A stretch of 25,051 bases of DNA from an uncultured bacterium (GTDB lineage: Bacteria > Bacillota > Clostridia > TANB77 > CAG-508), in contig CAJMQM010000006.1 in NCBI GenBank assembly GCA_905215615.1, forward strand, positions 1 through 25,051. Direction: 5' to 3'. Position 1 is the stretch's first letter. Each line of letters starts with the position of its first letter. Below, piece by piece: positions 6,447 through 14,205 of the stretch. The translations under genes were made by a program, and so were the position numbers. The notes under the pieces were generated by a model. It was given only the letters and a program-made list of their open reading frames with translations. It was not told the origin of the DNA and did not search any database.

Positions 6447-7397
6447 TTATTTATTACTCATTGCCTCTAATTCTAAAAGAGCGTTCCATCTTTCGTCTAC
6501 TTCTTTTTGGAATTCTTCTATCATCCACTCATTTCCTGTTTTAAACATGTGTTTAAAACGTTTTTGAGGTCTTAAAAATTCTTCTACAGGTAGTTTCTTT
6601 GCAGGCTTATAAGTAATTTTATATTTACCATCTACTACCTCATATAAAGGCCAATAACATGTATCTGCTGCTAATTTGTTTATTGTCATTAAATCTTCTG
6701 TTGGGTAACCCCATCCTCTTGGACATGGAGCAAGTACATTTAAAAATGTTGGACCTTCTGTATATATAGCTTTTCTAGATTTCTCGTAAAGGTCTGAAAA
6801 GTTTAACATTGCTAAAGTTTGAGCTACATATGGTAAATGATGTGCTGCCATAATTTCTGTTAAATCTTTTCTTTTTTGCATTTTACCAGGTATTACTTTT
6901 CCAGCAGGAGATGTAGTAGTGTCTGCAAAATGAGGTGTAGCAGATGAACGTTGAATACCAGTGTTCATATATGCTCCATTATCGTAACAAACATATGTCA
7001 TGTCATGACCTCTTTCCATTGCACCAGATAAACTCTGAATACCTATATCATAAGTTCCACCATCTCCACCAAATGTTATAAATTTAGTAGTTTTATCTTC
7101 TGGTAATTTTCCTTGTCTTTTCATAGATTTATAAGCAGCTTCTACTCCTGAGCATGTAGCAGCAGCGTTTTCAAATGCTGTATGAATATATGAATCAGAC
7201 CAAGCAGTGTATGGGTATATACATGTAGAAACTTCCATACATCCTGTAGCATTTGAAACTACTACATGGTCTTCTGGATTTACAGCTCTTAAAACCATCC
7301 TTGCAACTGGTGGAGCTCCACAACCAGCACACATCCTATGACCTGGTGTAAATCTAGATTCTGTATTTACAATTACATCTTTTAAATTATATGCCAT
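6447..7397 (-). CDS. porB: Pyruvate/2-oxoacid:ferredoxin oxidoreductase, beta subunit
   Basis: This 316-residue subunit binds thiamine diphosphate and a 4Fe-4S cluster. Motifs are HRMCAGCGAPP near the N-terminus (cluster cysteines), TGCMEV, and the thiamine diphosphate segment FGGDGGTYDIG. The run CYDNGAYMNTGIQRS is typical of PorB of pyruvate synthases. It is the last gene of the operon: its ATG directly follows the alpha-subunit stop with no gap, and AGGAGG lies within the end of alpha. With the alpha subunit it forms the catalytic core that oxidises a 2-oxoacid (most likely pyruvate) with CoA to acyl-CoA, CO2 and reduced ferredoxin. Substrate is assigned from motif resemblance, not proven. 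Confidence 0.93.
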   Translation of the reverse strand: MAYNLKDVIVNTESRFTPGHRMCAGCGAPPVARMVLRAVNPEDHVVVSNATGCMEVSTCIYPYTAWSDSYIHTAFENAAATCSGVEAAYKSMKRQGKLPEDKTTKFITFGGDGGTYDIGIQSLSGAMERGHDMTYVCYDNGAYMNTGIQRSSATPHFADTTTSPAGKVIPGKMQKRKDLTEIMAAHHLPYVAQTLAMLNFSDLYEKSRKAIYTEGPTFLNVLAPCPRGWGYPTEDLMTINKLAADTCYWPLYEVVDGKYKITYKPAKKLPVEEFLRPQKRFKHMFKTGNEWMIEEFQKEVDERWNALLELEAMSNK

Positions 7398-8585
7398 TTA
7401 TTTTTCCTCCTTTAATCCAAGATAACGGTAAGGGTTTTCAGCTTTTCCGCTTTTTACAATTTCTTGTAAATCTGTATAAACAGAAGTTATTTCCTTTTCT
7501 GTAGTATCTCTACCACCAATACCGTAAATATAACTTACAGTTGGAACTTGTTTATTATTCATATACATTGCAGATGTAACATCTGTAAATAAAGCTCCTC
7601 CTGCACCATTTAAAGAATCTGCTTTATCTAATACAGCTATTGCCTTTGCATTTCCCAAAGCTTCTGCAATTTCATCTACTGGGAAAGGTCTAAATACACG
7701 AACTTTTAATAGTCCGGCCTTAACACCTTGCTCTCTTAGTTTATCTACAACAACTTTTGAAGTTCCTGCTGTTGAGTTCATACAAACTACAACAATATCT
7801 GCATCATCTGTTCTGTATTTTTCAAATAATTCATATTTTCTACCAGTCATTTTTTCAAAGTCTTTAGCAACTTCTAAAATAACTTTTTTAGCATTTCTCA
7901 TAGCTTCTGCTTGGTCATGTTTATGTTCAAATAAATATGCTTGAACATCCATAGGACCTATTGACATAGGTTCTTTGCTATTTAATAAATAATGTTCTGG
8001 TGTATATTTGCCAACAAAGTCTTTTACTTTTTCGTCTTCTATTAATTCAATATTTTCAATAGAGTGTGAAGTAATAAAACCATCTTGACATACCATAAGG
8101 GGTAATAATACATCTTTATTTTCAGCTATTCTGTGTGCCATAATTAAGTTATCATAAGCCTCTTGGTTGTTTTCAGAAAATAACATAATCCAACCACTAT
8201 CACGTACACCCATTGCATCTGAGTGGTCACAATGTATATTTAAAGGACCAGATACAGCACGATTTACTAGTGACATAACTATTGGAAGTCTTAAACTAGA
8301 AGCTATGTAAATCATTTCCCACATGTAAGAAAGACCATTAGCAGATGTAGCAGTCATAGCTCTTGCACCTGCAGCTTCTGCACCAACACAAGCACTCATT
8401 GCACTATGTTCACTTTCTACTGCAACAAATTCTGTATCTACAGTTCCGTTAGCAACAAATGTAGAAAAATATTGTGGTATTTCTGTTGATGGTGTTATAG
8501 GAAATGCAGCAACAACATCTGGATTTATTTGTTTCATGGCAGTTGCTGCAGCTTCATTTCCACTTAAACGTTCTCTTATTCCCAT
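7398..8585 (-). CDS. porA: Pyruvate/2-oxoacid:ferredoxin oxidoreductase, alpha subunit
   Basis: This 395-residue subunit starts MGIRERLSGNEAAATAMKQI, followed by VAAFPITPSTEIPQY, the pyrimidine-binding region of thiamine-diphosphate enzymes. EHSAMSACVGAEAAGARAMTATSANGL is the usual PorA core (only its ends are needed for recognition). A longer in-frame start at 8651 would run back through the ferredoxin-like delta gene and is rejected. The delta stop and this start share bases (TAATG), with AGGAGGG about 10 bases upstream, indicating coupled translation. The length fits the archaeal/Thermotoga-type separate alpha subunit rather than the single-chain enzyme of about 1,170 residues common in Clostridia. 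Confidence 0.93.
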   Translation of the reverse strand: MGIRERLSGNEAAATAMKQINPDVVAAFPITPSTEIPQYFSTFVANGTVDTEFVAVESEHSAMSACVGAEAAGARAMTATSANGLSYMWEMIYIASSLRLPIVMSLVNRAVSGPLNIHCDHSDAMGVRDSGWIMLFSENNQEAYDNLIMAHRIAENKDVLLPLMVCQDGFITSHSIENIELIEDEKVKDFVGKYTPEHYLLNSKEPMSIGPMDVQAYLFEHKHDQAEAMRNAKKVILEVAKDFEKMTGRKYELFEKYRTDDADIVVVCMNSTAGTSKVVVDKLREQGVKAGLLKVRVFRPFPVDEIAEALGNAKAIAVLDKADSLNGAGGALFTDVTSAMYMNNKQVPTVSYIYGIGGRDTTEKEITSVYTDLQEIVKSGKAENPYRYLGLKEEK

Positions 8586-8848
8586 TATTCTTCGCCCTCC
8601 TCTTCCATTACAATTGCTCCAAATGGACATACTTTTGCACATATGCCACATCCTTTACAATAGTCAAAATTAAAATTTTCTCTTTTTCCATCTTTATTTA
8701 CAGGTATTGCATCTTCTGGGCAAACTGGAAAACATAATCCACATTGTTTACACTTTTCAGGAATATACTTTGGACAAATACTTCTCCAGTCACCTGTTTT
8801 AAATTCTCTGGCATTGCCAGCTTTGTATATATTTCCGCCGATAGACAT
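8585..8848 (-). CDS. porD: Pyruvate/2-oxoacid:ferredoxin oxidoreductase, delta (ferredoxin) subunit
   Basis: This 87-residue subunit carries two 4Fe-4S sites: C33-x2-C36-x2-C39-x3-C43-P and C64-x2-C67-x2-C70-x3-C74-P. The N-terminal stretch TGDWRSICPKYIPEKC is typical of PorD. It passes electrons from the core to free ferredoxin. AAGGAGGTT sits a few bases before the ATG. The upstream gap to the gamma gene (8849-8975) is 127 bases of very A/T-rich DNA; I see no clear terminator in it, so the four genes are probably one transcript. The stop overlaps the alpha start by one base. Confidence 0.93.
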   Translation of the reverse strand: MSIGGNIYKAGNAREFKTGDWRSICPKYIPEKCKQCGLCFPVCPEDAIPVNKDGKRENFNFDYCKGCGICAKVCPFGAIVMEEEGEE

Positions 8849-8975
8849 TTTTAACCTCCTTGTTATTATTTTTGATTTTGAAAATTTTTTAATAATTTAT
8901 AAAAATTATAGAAATATATAAATTAAAATAATCTGTATAAAATAAAATTAATATAAATTAAGAATTAAGTAGGTA

Positions 8976-9557
8976 TTAAGCTAATTTTTTAACTTCTTTT
9001 AAAGCAACTTTTAATGCCTGCATGTTACCATCAATAACTTCTGGTTTTTTTGCAAATTTGTGTTTAAAAGAACCTTCCATATCTTTTAGAAAATCATTTT
9101 CTTCCATAATATTTGCTACTTTAACAATAGCAGCTAGCATTGGAGTATTTGGAAAATATTTTCCTAAAGTTTCCATAGATACTTTTCTAGCATCAATTGT
9201 ATAAATACTGCCAGTGTATCCATTTAGTACTTTTCTTAGATAATCAATATCTTTAGTAGTATTAATTACTATTGCACCCTCAGGTTTTAAACCGGCTGTA
9301 ACATCTACTACTCCTAACAAAGTATCATCAACTACAACAACATAGTCAGGTTCATATATATTGCTATGTATTCTAATTGGGGTATTACTAATTCGATTAT
9401 ATGCTGTTATAGGCGCACCCATCCTCTCTGGACCATATTCAGGGAAACCTTGGATGTATTTGCCAGTATTAAATGCAGCATCAGCTAAAAGTAAAGAAGC
9501 TGTTTTTGCACCCTGGCCACCTCTACCATGCCATCTTATTTCAATCATATCGTTCAT
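8976..9557 (-). CDS. porC: Pyruvate/2-oxoacid:ferredoxin oxidoreductase, gamma subunit
   Basis: This 193-residue gamma subunit (PorC/PorG) begins MNDMIEIRWHGRGGQGAKTA and continues with GFPEYGPERMGAPITAYNRI, the conserved family core that helps bind CoA. It is the first gene of the operon, downstream of a near-perfect promoter. The ribosome site GGAGG lies about 13 bases before the ATG, which is long. The codon just before this ATG is an in-frame TAA, so no earlier start exists. A second ATG three codons in is an alternative. Confidence 0.92.
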   Translation of the reverse strand: MNDMIEIRWHGRGGQGAKTASLLLADAAFNTGKYIQGFPEYGPERMGAPITAYNRISNTPIRIHSNIYEPDYVVVVDDTLLGVVDVTAGLKPEGAIVINTTKDIDYLRKVLNGYTGSIYTIDARKVSMETLGKYFPNTPMLAAIVKVANIMEENDFLKDMEGSFKHKFAKKPEVIDGNMQALKVALKEVKKLA

Positions 9558-9615
9558 TTATTAATTTCTACCTCCTTATTGTAAAAAGCTATTTTATTAA
9601 TGCTTTCCAAAGAAA

Positions 9616-9644
9616 AGTATATTATTAAATCCCATTAATGTCAA
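9616..9644 (-). promoter_or_regulatory. Promoter of the por operon
   Basis: On the minus strand TTGACA (9644-9639), exactly 17 bases, then TATACT (9621-9616): a perfect -35, and a -10 with one mismatch to TATAAT. Transcription would start near 9609, about 50 bases before the porC start. It is one of the strongest promoters in the window, fitting a central catabolic enzyme. Confidence 0.88.
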
Positions 9645-9700
9645 GCGAAAATACTGACGGTTTAGTATAAAAATATAGGGTAAAAAAGAATAAAATTTTA

Positions 9701-9729
9701 TAGACAAATGAGCAAAAGAAAAGTATAAT
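9701..9729 (+). promoter_or_regulatory. Promoter of cca, positioned for a leaderless transcript
   Basis: TAGACA at 9701-9706, a 17-base spacer, then TATAAT at 9724-9729. The cca ATG is at 9737, only 7 bases after the -10, so the expected start of transcription coincides with the start codon. No Shine-Dalgarno sequence lies between. Confidence 0.72.
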
Positions 9730-9736
9730 AACAAGT

Positions 9737-10990
9737 ATGGAAGATAATAATATTAAAGAAATTGCAAATAAAATAAAAAATGCAGGTGGAAATTTATATT
9801 TAGTTGGAGGAGCTGTTAGAGATAAAATATTACAAAAGGAAGTATTTGACGAAGATTATTGTGTAACAGGTATTTCAAGCAAGGAATTTGAAAGATTATT
9901 TCCAAATGCACATATAAGAGGAAAAAGCTTTCCTGTATATTGCTTAGACCAAAAAGAATTTGCGCTTGCTAGAAAAGAAAGAAAAATAACTGCTGGGCAT
10001 AAAGGTTTTGAATTTGAAACAGATAAAAACATTACAATACAAGAGGATTTAGCAAGAAGAGATATAACAATTAATTCAATTGCAGAAGATGTTTTAACAG
10101 GTAAAATAATAGATCCTTTTAATGGAATAGAAGATATAAAAAGCAAAATTATAAAAAAAACAACAGATGCTTTTAAAGAAGACCCTCTTAGAGTATATAG
10201 GGTGGCAAGATTTGCAGCTACACTAGAATTTAATGTAGAAAAAAATACATTAATAGCTATGAATAGTTTAAAAGAAGAGCTAAAAACTTTATCAAGTGAA
10301 AGAGTTTTTTGTGAATTTAGAAAAGCTTTATCTGCAAATAAACCATCAATATTCTTTAATGTATTAAGAGAAGCAGGAGTTTTGGAAGTGCATTTTAAAG
10401 AAATATATGACCTAATAGGGAAAACACAGCCAATTGAGTATCATCCAGAAGGAGATGCTTATAATCATACAATGATAGTTATAGACAATAGTAGCAAATT
10501 AACAGATGATTTAGAAATAAGGTTTAGTTGTTTAGTACATGACTTAGGAAAGGGAACTACCCCAGAAGATATATTGCCACATCATTATGGGCATGATGAA
10601 AGAGGGGGTAAATTAGTAAAAGACTTAGGAAACAGAATAAGTATACCCAGCAATTGGACAAAATGTGGAAAAACATCTTGTAAATTACATATGAAGGCTG
10701 GTATATTTGAAAAAATGACTGAGCCTAAGCAGTTGGATTTAATAGAAGAAGCAAGTAAATCTGTACTTGGACTAGATGGATTAAAAATTGTTGTTATGTG
10801 TGATAAAGAAAGAAATGGAATATTTCCAAATGTAAATTTTGACAAAATTGGAAAACAAATGCTAAAAAACATTACAGGCGACTTCATAAAAACAAAATAT
10901 AAAATAGAAGATGGAATTCAAATAAAAAACAGATTAAGGGAAGAACGAATAAAATATTTGAAAAATGTAAAAAATAGTTGTAATATGTAA
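9737..10990 (+). CDS. cca: CCA-adding tRNA nucleotidyltransferase with HD domain
   Basis: This 417-residue enzyme builds or repairs the 3' CCA of tRNAs. The N-terminal class II nucleotidyltransferase domain shows LVGGAVRD (about 21-28), the metal-binding DEDY (about 39-42), FALARKERK, RRDITINSIAED, and DPLRVYRVARFAA. A C-terminal HD domain has HDLGKGTTP and a second His-rich segment HHYGHDERGG. Overall it follows the layout of the multifunctional E. coli-type Cca (412 residues) closely. The HD part could hydrolyse 2',3'-cyclic or phosphate ends, as in E. coli. The gene has its own promoter, divergent from por. There is no ribosome site before the ATG and no alternative ATG/GTG/TTG nearby, supporting leaderless translation. 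Confidence 0.9.
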   Translation: MEDNNIKEIANKIKNAGGNLYLVGGAVRDKILQKEVFDEDYCVTGISSKEFERLFPNAHIRGKSFPVYCLDQKEFALARKERKITAGHKGFEFETDKNITIQEDLARRDITINSIAEDVLTGKIIDPFNGIEDIKSKIIKKTTDAFKEDPLRVYRVARFAATLEFNVEKNTLIAMNSLKEELKTLSSERVFCEFRKALSANKPSIFFNVLREAGVLEVHFKEIYDLIGKTQPIEYHPEGDAYNHTMIVIDNSSKLTDDLEIRFSCLVHDLGKGTTPEDILPHHYGHDERGGKLVKDLGNRISIPSNWTKCGKTSCKLHMKAGIFEKMTEPKQLDLIEEASKSVLGLDGLKIVVMCDKERNGIFPNVNFDKIGKQMLKNITGDFIKTKYKIEDGIQIKNRLREERIKYLKNVKNSCNM

Positions 10991-11153
10991 AATATAAATG
11001 TAAAATATATGTATAGAGATATAAATATATAGAAATCATATTCACCAATATGGAAAAGAGATTAAATAAAAAATATGTGAAATAATATATGAGAATATGG
11101 TAGCAGAACTAAATAAAATATAAATTTAAATTATATTTATAGGAGGTACTCAA

Positions 11154-11342
11154 ATGAAGAAATGGTTTAAAAGCGAAAAAGGTTCAATGGCAGTATATGC
11201 AACAGGACTTACATTAACATTTATAATAATGTTAATGGCAATTTTTGCACTTACAACTAGCATAAGAAAAAATCAACTAGAAACTGAAATAAAAATAAAA
11301 GAAGTATATGAGCAAGAAATTGCATCAGTAACATATAAATAA
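11154..11342 (+). CDS. Small pilin-like single-pass membrane protein
   Basis: This 62-residue protein has a short basic N-terminus (MKKWFKSEKG), then a hydrophobic helix from about residue 11 to 35, then a charged helix rich in Lys and Glu. The pattern SEKG followed by SMAVYATGLTLTF resembles TadE-like or type IV pilin-like leaders, where cleavage follows the Gly. It lacks the Glu at +5 of true pilins. AGGAGGT at 11142-11148 is a strong ribosome site and a clear terminator follows, so the gene is probably real. No pilus assembly genes are visible nearby. Function unknown. Confidence 0.7.
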   Translation: MKKWFKSEKGSMAVYATGLTLTFIIMLMAIFALTTSIRKNQLETEIKIKEVYEQEIASVTYK

Positions 11343-11349
11343 AATTTTA

Positions 11350-11383
11350 CCGTTAGCTAAATAAAAATAGTTAATGGCTTTTT
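11350..11383 (+). terminator. Terminator after the pilin-like gene
   Basis: CCGTTAGCTA at 11350-11359 pairs with TAGTTAATGG at 11368-11377 (ten pairs, two G-T). CTTTTT follows. It separates the small membrane protein from the min cluster. Confidence 0.8.
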
Positions 11384-11419
11384 AATGTAAAATTATTTTT
11401 ACATATTTTTCTATAAAGA

Positions 11420-11448
11420 TTGATTTTTTAGTAAATTTCGTATATAAT
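11420..11448 (+). promoter_or_regulatory. Promoter of the minD-minE-rodA group
   Basis: TTGATT at 11420-11425, a 17-base spacer, and TATAAT at 11443-11448. The predicted start near 11455 leaves a leader of about 93 bases before minD, in which I see no convincing structure. Confidence 0.7.
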
Positions 11449-11547
11449 ATAGCCATTGAAAATATGCATTTTTATTGCTTTTAAAGCACATAAGTCTTAT
11501 ACAAAAGAAGGAACAATATAATATAACCCAATTAAGGAGGAAAAAAG

Positions 11548-12342
11548 ATGGGAGAAGTTATTGTTATTACATCTGGTAAAGGTGGAGTAGGTAAAACAAC
11601 AACTACAGCAAATCTCGGCTCTGCATTAGCACTAAAAGGTAAAAAAGTAGCTTTAGTAGACACCGACATAGGGTTAAGAAACCTTGACGTTGTTATGGGA
11701 CTAGAAAACAGAATTGTTTATGATATAGTAGACGTTGTAGAAGAAAAATGTAAAATTAAACAAGCTTTAATTAAGGACAAGCGTTTTAATGAATTATACT
11801 TACTACCAGCAGCCCAAACAAGAGATAAAAGTGCAGTAAATGAAGAACAAATGAAAGACTTAACAGATAAGCTTAGAGAAGAGTTCGATTACATATTAAT
11901 AGACTGTCCAGCAGGAATTGAGCAAGGATTTAAAAATGCAATAGCTGGGGCAGATAGAGCTATAGTAGTTACAACAGCGGAAATTTCTTCAATTAGAGAT
12001 GCAGATAGAATTATAGGTTTATTAGAAGCATCTGAAATAAAAAATCCAGAATTAGTTATAAATAGATTAAGACCTAACATGGTTAAAAAAGGCGAAATGA
12101 TGGATGTAGATGACATAGTAGACTTATTGTCAATAGATTTAATAGGAGTTGTTCCAGACGATGAATTTATTATAACTCAAACAAATAAAGGAGAGCCAGT
12201 TGTTACTAACAAAAAAGCTCCATCAGGTAGAGCTTATATAGAAACTGCAAGAAGAATCTTAGGAGAAAATATTGATGTAACAATTCCAAGAGATGAAAAG
12301 GGCTTCTTTAGCAAATTAAAGAAAGTGTTTAAACGAAAATAG
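11548..12342 (+). CDS. minD: Septum site-determining ATPase MinD
   Basis: MinD has 264 residues. The deviant Walker A motif GKGGVGKTT occupies residues 10-18, followed by DTDIGLRNLD and the ADP-contact region. The C-terminal amphipathic membrane-targeting helix is clear (GFFSKLKKVFKRK). It binds membrane as an ATP dimer and works with MinE (oscillation) and usually MinC (FtsZ inhibition) to keep division at mid-cell. AAGGAGG precedes the ATG. minC, which normally lies just upstream in Clostridia, is absent here; the preceding genes are a pilin-like protein and cca. Confidence 0.95.
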   Translation: MGEVIVITSGKGGVGKTTTTANLGSALALKGKKVALVDTDIGLRNLDVVMGLENRIVYDIVDVVEEKCKIKQALIKDKRFNELYLLPAAQTRDKSAVNEEQMKDLTDKLREEFDYILIDCPAGIEQGFKNAIAGADRAIVVTTAEISSIRDADRIIGLLEASEIKNPELVINRLRPNMVKKGEMMDVDDIVDLLSIDLIGVVPDDEFIITQTNKGEPVVTNKKAPSGRAYIETARRILGENIDVTIPRDEKGFFSKLKKVFKRK

Positions 12343-12363
12343 ATTGCAATAGGAGGAAAGAAA

Positions 12364-12948
12364 ATGTTTGAGAACATTGTAAATTTCTTTAAAAAACTTA
12401 AAAAAACCGAAAAGAATATTGACTCAAAATCAAAGGAAACAGCTAAAGAAAGGCTACATCTAGTATTAATGCAAGATAGAGCAAATGTGTCAGCAGATTT
12501 CTTAGATATGATGAAACAAGAAATTATAGAAGTAATTAAAAAGTACATTGACATAGACGAAAAAGCAATAGATGTTAAATTAACTAATAAAATGAACGAT
12601 GATGGAACAGTAGGAGCACCAGCCTTGTATGCAAATATTCCAATTGTTACAATAAAAAATGAAGCAAGGCAAGCTAGTAAAGAAGACGAAAATAAAGAAC
12701 AAGAAAATAATACATCATCATCTGAGGAAAATATCACAAAAGACGAAAATCCAGAAGAAAATAATGAAAAAGATACTAAAGAAGAATCAGCTGAAATAAA
12801 AATAGAAGAGCCAGAAAGCGATAAAGAAAATGCAAGTGATGTAGAAGAAGAGAGCAAAAAGGAAGATAACGAAAATAAAGCAGATAATAATGAACCTAGC
12901 AATGAAAAACCTAAAGAAAATACAGATAATAAAAAGGCTAATAAATAG
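12364..12948 (+). CDS. minE: MinE topological specificity factor with long acidic tail
   Basis: The first 95 or so residues are a full MinE. They comprise the N-terminal membrane-binding helix MFENIVNFF, the MinD-binding segment TAKERLHLVLMQDRA, and the C-terminal dimer domain (FLDMMKQEIIEVIKKYIDI). MinE proteins usually have about 85-95 residues. Here a further 95 or so residues follow (about 98-194), made almost wholly of Glu, Lys, Asp, Asn and Ser, predicted disordered and strongly acidic. The frame continues without interruption into this tail, so it is not a downstream gene fused by mistake in reading. AGGAGG precedes the ATG, 21 bases after minD. The core function is stimulating MinD ATPase; the tail's role is unknown. 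Confidence 0.92.
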   Translation: MFENIVNFFKKLKKTEKNIDSKSKETAKERLHLVLMQDRANVSADFLDMMKQEIIEVIKKYIDIDEKAIDVKLTNKMNDDGTVGAPALYANIPIVTIKNEARQASKEDENKEQENNTSSSEENITKDENPEENNEKDTKEESAEIKIEEPESDKENASDVEEESKKEDNENKADNNEPSNEKPKENTDNKKANK

Positions 12949-12971
12949 TATATATTTAATGAGGTTAGTAA

Positions 12972-14078
12972 ATGAATAAAAGGTTATTAAAAAATATAGA
13001 GTGGGGCATATTAATTTGCACCATTTTATTACTTATAATAGGTTTAGTTGCGTTATTCTCAGCAACGCAAAATTCTGATTATGGAGACTTTAAAAAACAA
13101 ATTATGTGGATATTAATTAGCATACCAATAATGGTAATTGTTTTATTAATAGACTACGAAATATTTGTTAAAATCTCTCCAGTATTATATGGAGCATCAC
13201 TGATAGTTTTAATAGGGGTATTGTTTACAGAACCAATAAATGGAGCATCTAGTTGGTTTAGTATAGGCTCATTTACTATGCAACCAGCTGAGTTCGCTAA
13301 AATTGCTTTTGTATTATTCATAACTTTTGTTATAACAAAAATGCAACAAAAGGGAAAAGATGAAATAAGTAGACCTTTAAAATTGGGACTTATATTAATA
13401 CTAGCATTAATACCAATATTATTAATTATAAAACAACCAGACTATGGTACTGCATTAGCATTTGTTATGTCACTAATATTTATGCTGTTTGTATCAGGAA
13501 TAAAAAAACGTTATATAATAACAGCTATTACAACTGTAGTAATATTAGTTCCAGTAGCATATTTCTTTATACTTCCAGAACATGCTAAACAAAGAATAGA
13601 TGTATACCTAAATCCAGATATGGACCCAAGGGGAGCAGGTTACAATATAATTCAATCAAAGCTTGCTATTGGTGCAGGAGAGTTATTTGGTATGGGACTT
13701 TTAAAAGGAAATCAAACTCAGCTTGGTTTCTTATACCCTAAAACCACAGACTTTATATATTCTGTAATTGGAGAAGAAATGGGATTTATTGTAGCGGCGG
13801 GAGTAATAATACTGTATGTAGTGTTAATTACAAAGGCAATGTATGTTGCAAAAACGGCTAAAGATGATGCAGGTGCTTATATAGCAGCGGGAATTGCAGG
13901 AATTTTTTTCTTCCACATGTTAGAAAATATAGGTATGACAATGGGACTATTACCTATTACAGGTATACCACTTCCATTTGTAAGTTATGGTGGTAGCTCT
14001 ATGGTAACTAATTTAATTATGATAGCTATATTGCTTAATATTAGCTCAAGAAGAAAAAGAGCATTGTTTATAAGTTAA
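12972..14078 (+). CDS. rodA: SEDS-family peptidoglycan glycosyltransferase RodA
   Basis: This 368-residue polytopic membrane protein has about ten hydrophobic segments. SEDS motifs seen are TMQPAEFAKI, KQPDYGTAL, the catalytic Asp in KTTDFIYSVIGEEMGF, and GIPLPFVSYGGSS. It polymerises glycan strands with a class B penicillin-binding protein during elongation. The position after minDE is a standard clostridial arrangement and favours RodA over FtsW. The gene follows minE by 23 bases and probably shares its transcript. The ribosome site GAGGTTAG is modest. Confidence 0.88.
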   Translation: MNKRLLKNIEWGILICTILLLIIGLVALFSATQNSDYGDFKKQIMWILISIPIMVIVLLIDYEIFVKISPVLYGASLIVLIGVLFTEPINGASSWFSIGSFTMQPAEFAKIAFVLFITFVITKMQQKGKDEISRPLKLGLILILALIPILLIIKQPDYGTALAFVMSLIFMLFVSGIKKRYIITAITTVVILVPVAYFFILPEHAKQRIDVYLNPDMDPRGAGYNIIQSKLAIGAGELFGMGLLKGNQTQLGFLYPKTTDFIYSVIGEEMGFIVAAGVIILYVVLITKAMYVAKTAKDDAGAYIAAGIAGIFFFHMLENIGMTMGLLPITGIPLPFVSYGGSSMVTNLIMIAILLNISSRRKRALFIS

Positions 14079-14143
14079 AAAAATGTTAAAATAAAAATAT
14101 TCAAAGTGATTTTTTTAAACAAATAATTTATAAAAATGGAATT

Positions 14144-14173
14144 TTGAATATTATAAAATAGATTGCATATAAA
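14144..14173 (+). promoter_or_regulatory. Possible promoter of dusB
   Basis: TTGAAT at 14144-14149, an 18-base spacer, and TATAAA at 14168-14173. The -35 overlaps one arm of a 10-base inverted repeat (AATATTCAAA at 14096-14105, complement at 14143-14152). In such A/T-rich DNA the match is only moderately informative. Confidence 0.4.
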
Positions 14174-14205
14174 AATTATATATAGATAAAAAAATAGGAG
14201 TAAAA

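Noticed and set aside
8585..8651. N-terminally extended PorA starting at 8651
   Set aside because: The extension runs out of frame through the cysteine-rich end of porD, whereas the start at 8585 overlaps the porD stop (TAATG) and has a good ribosome site.
11038..11053. Inverted repeat CATATT-CACC-AATATG between cca and the pilin-like gene
   Set aside because: Six-base arms in A/T-rich DNA are common by chance, and no promoter is evident beside it.
12234..12902. A minus-strand ORF of 222 Ser/Phe/Leu-rich residues opposite minE
   Set aside because: It is the complement of the acidic, Glu/Lys-rich tail of minE and part of minD, without a ribosome site. Such long antisense frames are expected opposite low-complexity A-rich codons.
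14096..14152. Ten-base inverted repeat with a 37-base gap between rodA and dusB
   Set aside because: The arms are pure A/T except one G/C pair each, the gap is long, and no T run follows, so neither a terminator nor a clear operator can be supported.
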